Assembly: GCA_028281025.1 (NCBI GenBank)
Contig: JANQKR010000038.1
Location: 44,638 to 108,637, forward strand
Direction: 5' to 3'
DNA: 64,000 bases
Source: Croceivirga sp.
GTDB taxonomy: Bacteria > Bacteroidota > Bacteroidia > Flavobacteriales > Flavobacteriaceae
A model generated the notes under the pieces. That model worked only from the letters and a program-made list of their open reading frames with translations, did not search any database and was not told the origin of the DNA. A program made the position numbers and the translations under genes. This document shows, piece by piece, positions 62,094-64,000 of the stretch. Each line of letters opens with the position of its first letter. Position 1 is the stretch's first letter.

Positions 62094-62996
62094 ATGGCCA
62101 ATAAAAATGACTTTAAAGGCTGGGGAATCCTTTTTGGTATTTTGGGGGTAGTGCTGTTTTCCACCAAAGCAATCCTGGTTAAGTTGGCCTATGGGTATGA
62201 AGTGGATACCTTGGAATTGTTACTTTTTAGGATGCTCTTTTCCTTCCCCTTTTACCTGATCATTCTTTTTTTGACAAAGGAAAAAGGGATTGTCCAACCC
62301 CAAAAAAGGGATTTTCTTTGGGTGCTCTTATTTGGGTTTTTAGGGTACTATCTGGCCAGTTATTTCGATTTTTTGGGACTGAATTATATCAAAGCCGGAT
62401 TGGAGCGGATCATTTTGTTCGTGTACCCAACCATTGTGGTCCTTTTGGGCTTTCTGTTTTTTAAACGCAGCATTACCAAACCCCAGGCCCTGGCCATTGG
62501 AATTACCTATCTTGGGATTCTGATCATATTTTGGAATGAGGTGGACATTTCGGGAAGTAAGACCCTTTGGGGAGGCTTTTTGGTCCTGCTGAGTGCCATT
62601 GCCTATGCTGCGTACCTGGTGGGCAGTGGATGGCTGATTCCAAAATATGGGGTGCTCCGTTTTACCTGCTATGCCATGTTGGTTTCCACCTTTTGTGTAG
62701 TTGTCCATTACGCGTTGCAAGGGAACTGGAAGTTGTGGAACTTTCCAATGCCCGTCTATGTGTACAGTATCATGATGGCCATATTCTCCACCCTCCTTCC
62801 CTCATTTTTGGTGTCCGCGTCCATTAAGCGATTGGGGGCATCCAATTTTTCCATTTTAGGGAGCCTGGGACCGGTTTCCACCATACTTTTGGCCTACTTG
62901 TTTTTGGGGGAAGAACTTACCTACCTACAGCTTTCCGGTATGATGGTCGTCATTTTTGGGGTGACTTTTTTATCATTACCGGGAAATCGGAAGTAA
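62094..62996 (+). CDS. EamA-family (DMT) transporter
   Basis: 300 residues from the ATG at 62094 (a TTG at 62088 adds two residues). Ten predicted membrane segments in two EamA repeats (ILGVVLFSTKAILVKLAYG and SLGPVSTILLAYLFLGEEL are typical). The family exports metabolites such as amino acids, cysteine or nucleosides, direction and substrate unknown here. It is followed by a hairpin terminator candidate. Confidence 0.88.
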   Translation: MANKNDFKGWGILFGILGVVLFSTKAILVKLAYGYEVDTLELLLFRMLFSFPFYLIILFLTKEKGIVQPQKRDFLWVLLFGFLGYYLASYFDFLGLNYIKAGLERIILFVYPTIVVLLGFLFFKRSITKPQALAIGITYLGILIIFWNEVDISGSKTLWGGFLVLLSAIAYAAYLVGSGWLIPKYGVLRFTCYAMLVSTFCVVVHYALQGNWKLWNFPMPVYVYSIMMAIFSTLLPSFLVSASIKRLGASNFSILGSLGPVSTILLAYLFLGEELTYLQLSGMMVVIFGVTFLSLPGNRK

Positions 62997-63005
62997 AAAG
63001 ATGCT

Positions 63006-63035
63006 ATCAACAATCCCATTCCGATTATTGTTGAT
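63006..63035 (+). terminator. candidate terminator after the EamA gene
   Basis: ATCAACAAT and ATTGTTGAT, perfect 9-bp arms with a 12-base loop, 10 bases after the EamA stop. No long T-run follows, so strength is doubtful. Confidence 0.4.
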
Positions 63036-63188
63036 TACTTTCCCACTGCTACATTTTGATTTTTGGCCCGAAACTTTATATTAGACAAATCGAAGCTAAA
63101 GCTTCAGTTGCTAGTTGATGGTTGTTGGTTTATGGAGGTTCATTAATTTTACCAAAAACAATCAACCATTAACCATAAATCATAATTT
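63036..63188. other. AT-rich leader before parE with small repeats
   Basis: The region holds a short palindrome GAAGCTAAAGCTTC (63092-63105) and a later cluster of TTGATGGTTGTTGG-type words whose complement reappears about 45 bases on (ATCAACCATTAACC). These could fold into a long imperfect hairpin in the parE leader. No gene seen. Confidence 0.4.
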
Positions 63189-64000
63189 TTGGCTCAAACA
63201 CAATATACTGAAGAGAATATACGCTCGCTGGATTGGAAGGAGCATATCCGTATGCGTCCCGGAATGTATATTGGTAAGTTGGGTGACGGTTCTTCCGCAG
63301 ATGATGGCATTTACATTTTACTGAAAGAGGTCATTGACAATTGTATCGATGAGTTTGTTATGGGAGCGGGGAAGACCATTGAAATTTCCATCAGGGACAA
63401 TGAGGTAAAAGTTCGGGATTATGGCCGGGGTATCCCCTTGGGGAAGGTCGTGGATGTGGTATCCAAAATGAATACCGGAGGGAAGTACGATACGCGAGCC
63501 TTCAAAAAGTCCGTAGGATTGAATGGTGTTGGAACGAAGGCCGTAAATGCGCTATCCACCTCTTTTAAGGTAGAGTCCACACGTGATGGACAATCCAAAA
63601 CAGCGGAATTCAATACGGGAAACCTGGTCAATGAAAATCAGGCTGAATCCTCTAAACGACGGGGTACTTTGGTAAGTTTTATCCCGGACGAGACTATTTT
63701 TAAAAAATACAAATACCGAAATGAGTATGTGGAACGCATGCTCAAGAATTACGTTTACCTTAATCCGGGGTTGACCATTGTGTTCAATGGGGAAAAGTAC
63801 CATTCAAAAAATGGCCTCAAAGACCTTCTGGAGGACAACAACAACCAAAATGACTTCCTATATCCCATTATCCATTTAAAAGGGGATGATATTGAGGTGG
63901 CCATTACCCATAGCAAGACCCAATACAGTGAGGAATACCATTCCTTTGTCAATGGACAGCATACCACGCAAGGCGGTACACATCAAGCGGCGTTTCGGGA
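63189..64000 (+). CDS. parE: DNA topoisomerase IV subunit B, N-terminal part, TTG start
   Basis: Partial, about 270 residues visible, running off the window. Starts at TTG 63189: the in-frame TAA at 63183-63185 rules out an earlier start, and the next ATG lies 21 codons inside the conserved region. GHKL ATPase motifs: [10 protein letters not shown] (N-box), [10 protein letters not shown] (G1), [14 protein letters not shown] (G2), and [12 protein letters not shown] late. The [17 protein letters not shown] start fits ParE rather than GyrB. It relaxes and decatenates DNA with ParC. Confidence 0.93.
   Translation, partial: MAQTQYTEENIRSLDWKEHIRMRPGMYIGKLGDGSSADDGIYILLKEVIDNCIDEFVMGAGKTIEISIRDNEVKVRDYGRGIPLGKVVDVVSKMNTGGKYDTRAFKKSVGLNGVGTKAVNALSTSFKVESTRDGQSKTAEFNTGNLVNENQAESSKRRGTLVSFIPDETIFKKYKYRNEYVERMLKNYVYLNPGLTIVFNGEKYHSKNGLKDLLEDNNNQNDFLYPIIHLKGDDIEVAITHSKTQYSEEYHSFVNGQHTTQGGTHQAAFR

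Overview
The window looks like a chromosomal segment of a marine-type member of the Flavobacteriaceae (Bacteroidota). The evidence is the gene content (TonB-dependent receptor with a carboxypeptidase-regulatory-like N-terminus, DUF5916, DUF6702, DUF6787, TIGR02757 and DUF3526 proteins, and a ferredoxin / acyl-CoA reductase / serC / serA block), Bacteroidota-type promoters (TTTG near -33, TANNTTTG near -7), tight ATGA overlaps, several TTG starts and moderate GC. I saw no rRNA, tRNA, CRISPR array, insertion sequence or prophage.

Layout. 0-6.8 kb: exported hydrolases and small envelope proteins (truncated SGNH hydrolase, CAT-like acetyltransferase, S10 carboxypeptidase, Tat-type Gfo/Idh/MocA oxidoreductase, ankyrin protein, polytopic membrane protein). 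7.2-10.7 kb: a PhoX-like lipoprotein on a collagen-like stalk, then a di-heme peroxidase lipoprotein. 10.7-17.1 kb: TIGR02757, CPBP protease and LolD-type ATPase in one overlapping operon, then msrA-folE, a PhoD-like phosphatase and an AstE-like metallohydrolase. 17.1-21.7 kb: a predicted zinc-starvation island. A second folE and a MerC-like protein diverge from an ABC ATPase, a permease with ten tandem Glu-Glu-His-Asp-His repeats, two related secreted proteins with a CFFCG motif and a Fur-family (probably Zur) regulator. 21.7-28.1 kb: M19 dipeptidase/DUF6702/HupE, an ArgE-like deacylase with a YfcC-type carrier, and an LCIB-type carbonic anhydrase with a small partner. 28.4-42.5 kb: VCBS repeat protein, gamma-glutamyltransferase, exported phosphatase, two ~1040-residue sortilin/BNR-like proteins around a membrane AraC regulator and a TlpA-like protein, and an NlpC/P60 lipoprotein. 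42.5-54.3 kb: a metal-uptake-like region (ZnuD-like TonB receptor, lipoprotein, two small His/CELC proteins, NosF-like ATPase, two DUF3526 permeases, DUF5916, a Tat-type alanine racemase homologue, alpha/beta hydrolase). 54.3-64 kb: mostly core genes (DUF6787, DUF937, serA, four-helix-bundle protein, serC, acyl-CoA reductase, ferredoxin, ureohydrolase, ychF, EamA transporter, start of parE).

The best candidate for an undescribed system is the zinc-starvation island. A near-palindromic site in its divergent promoter (18259-18280) closely resembles a perfect palindrome (28265-28287) upstream of the LCIB-type carbonic anhydrase 10 kb away. Together with the linked Fur-family gene, this suggests one zinc-responsive regulon that includes metalloenzyme paralogues (second FolE, unusual carbonic anhydrase) and an ABC transporter whose permease carries its own histidine-rich metal-capture loop. 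Gene identities rest on motifs read by eye; regulon membership and substrates are inference.
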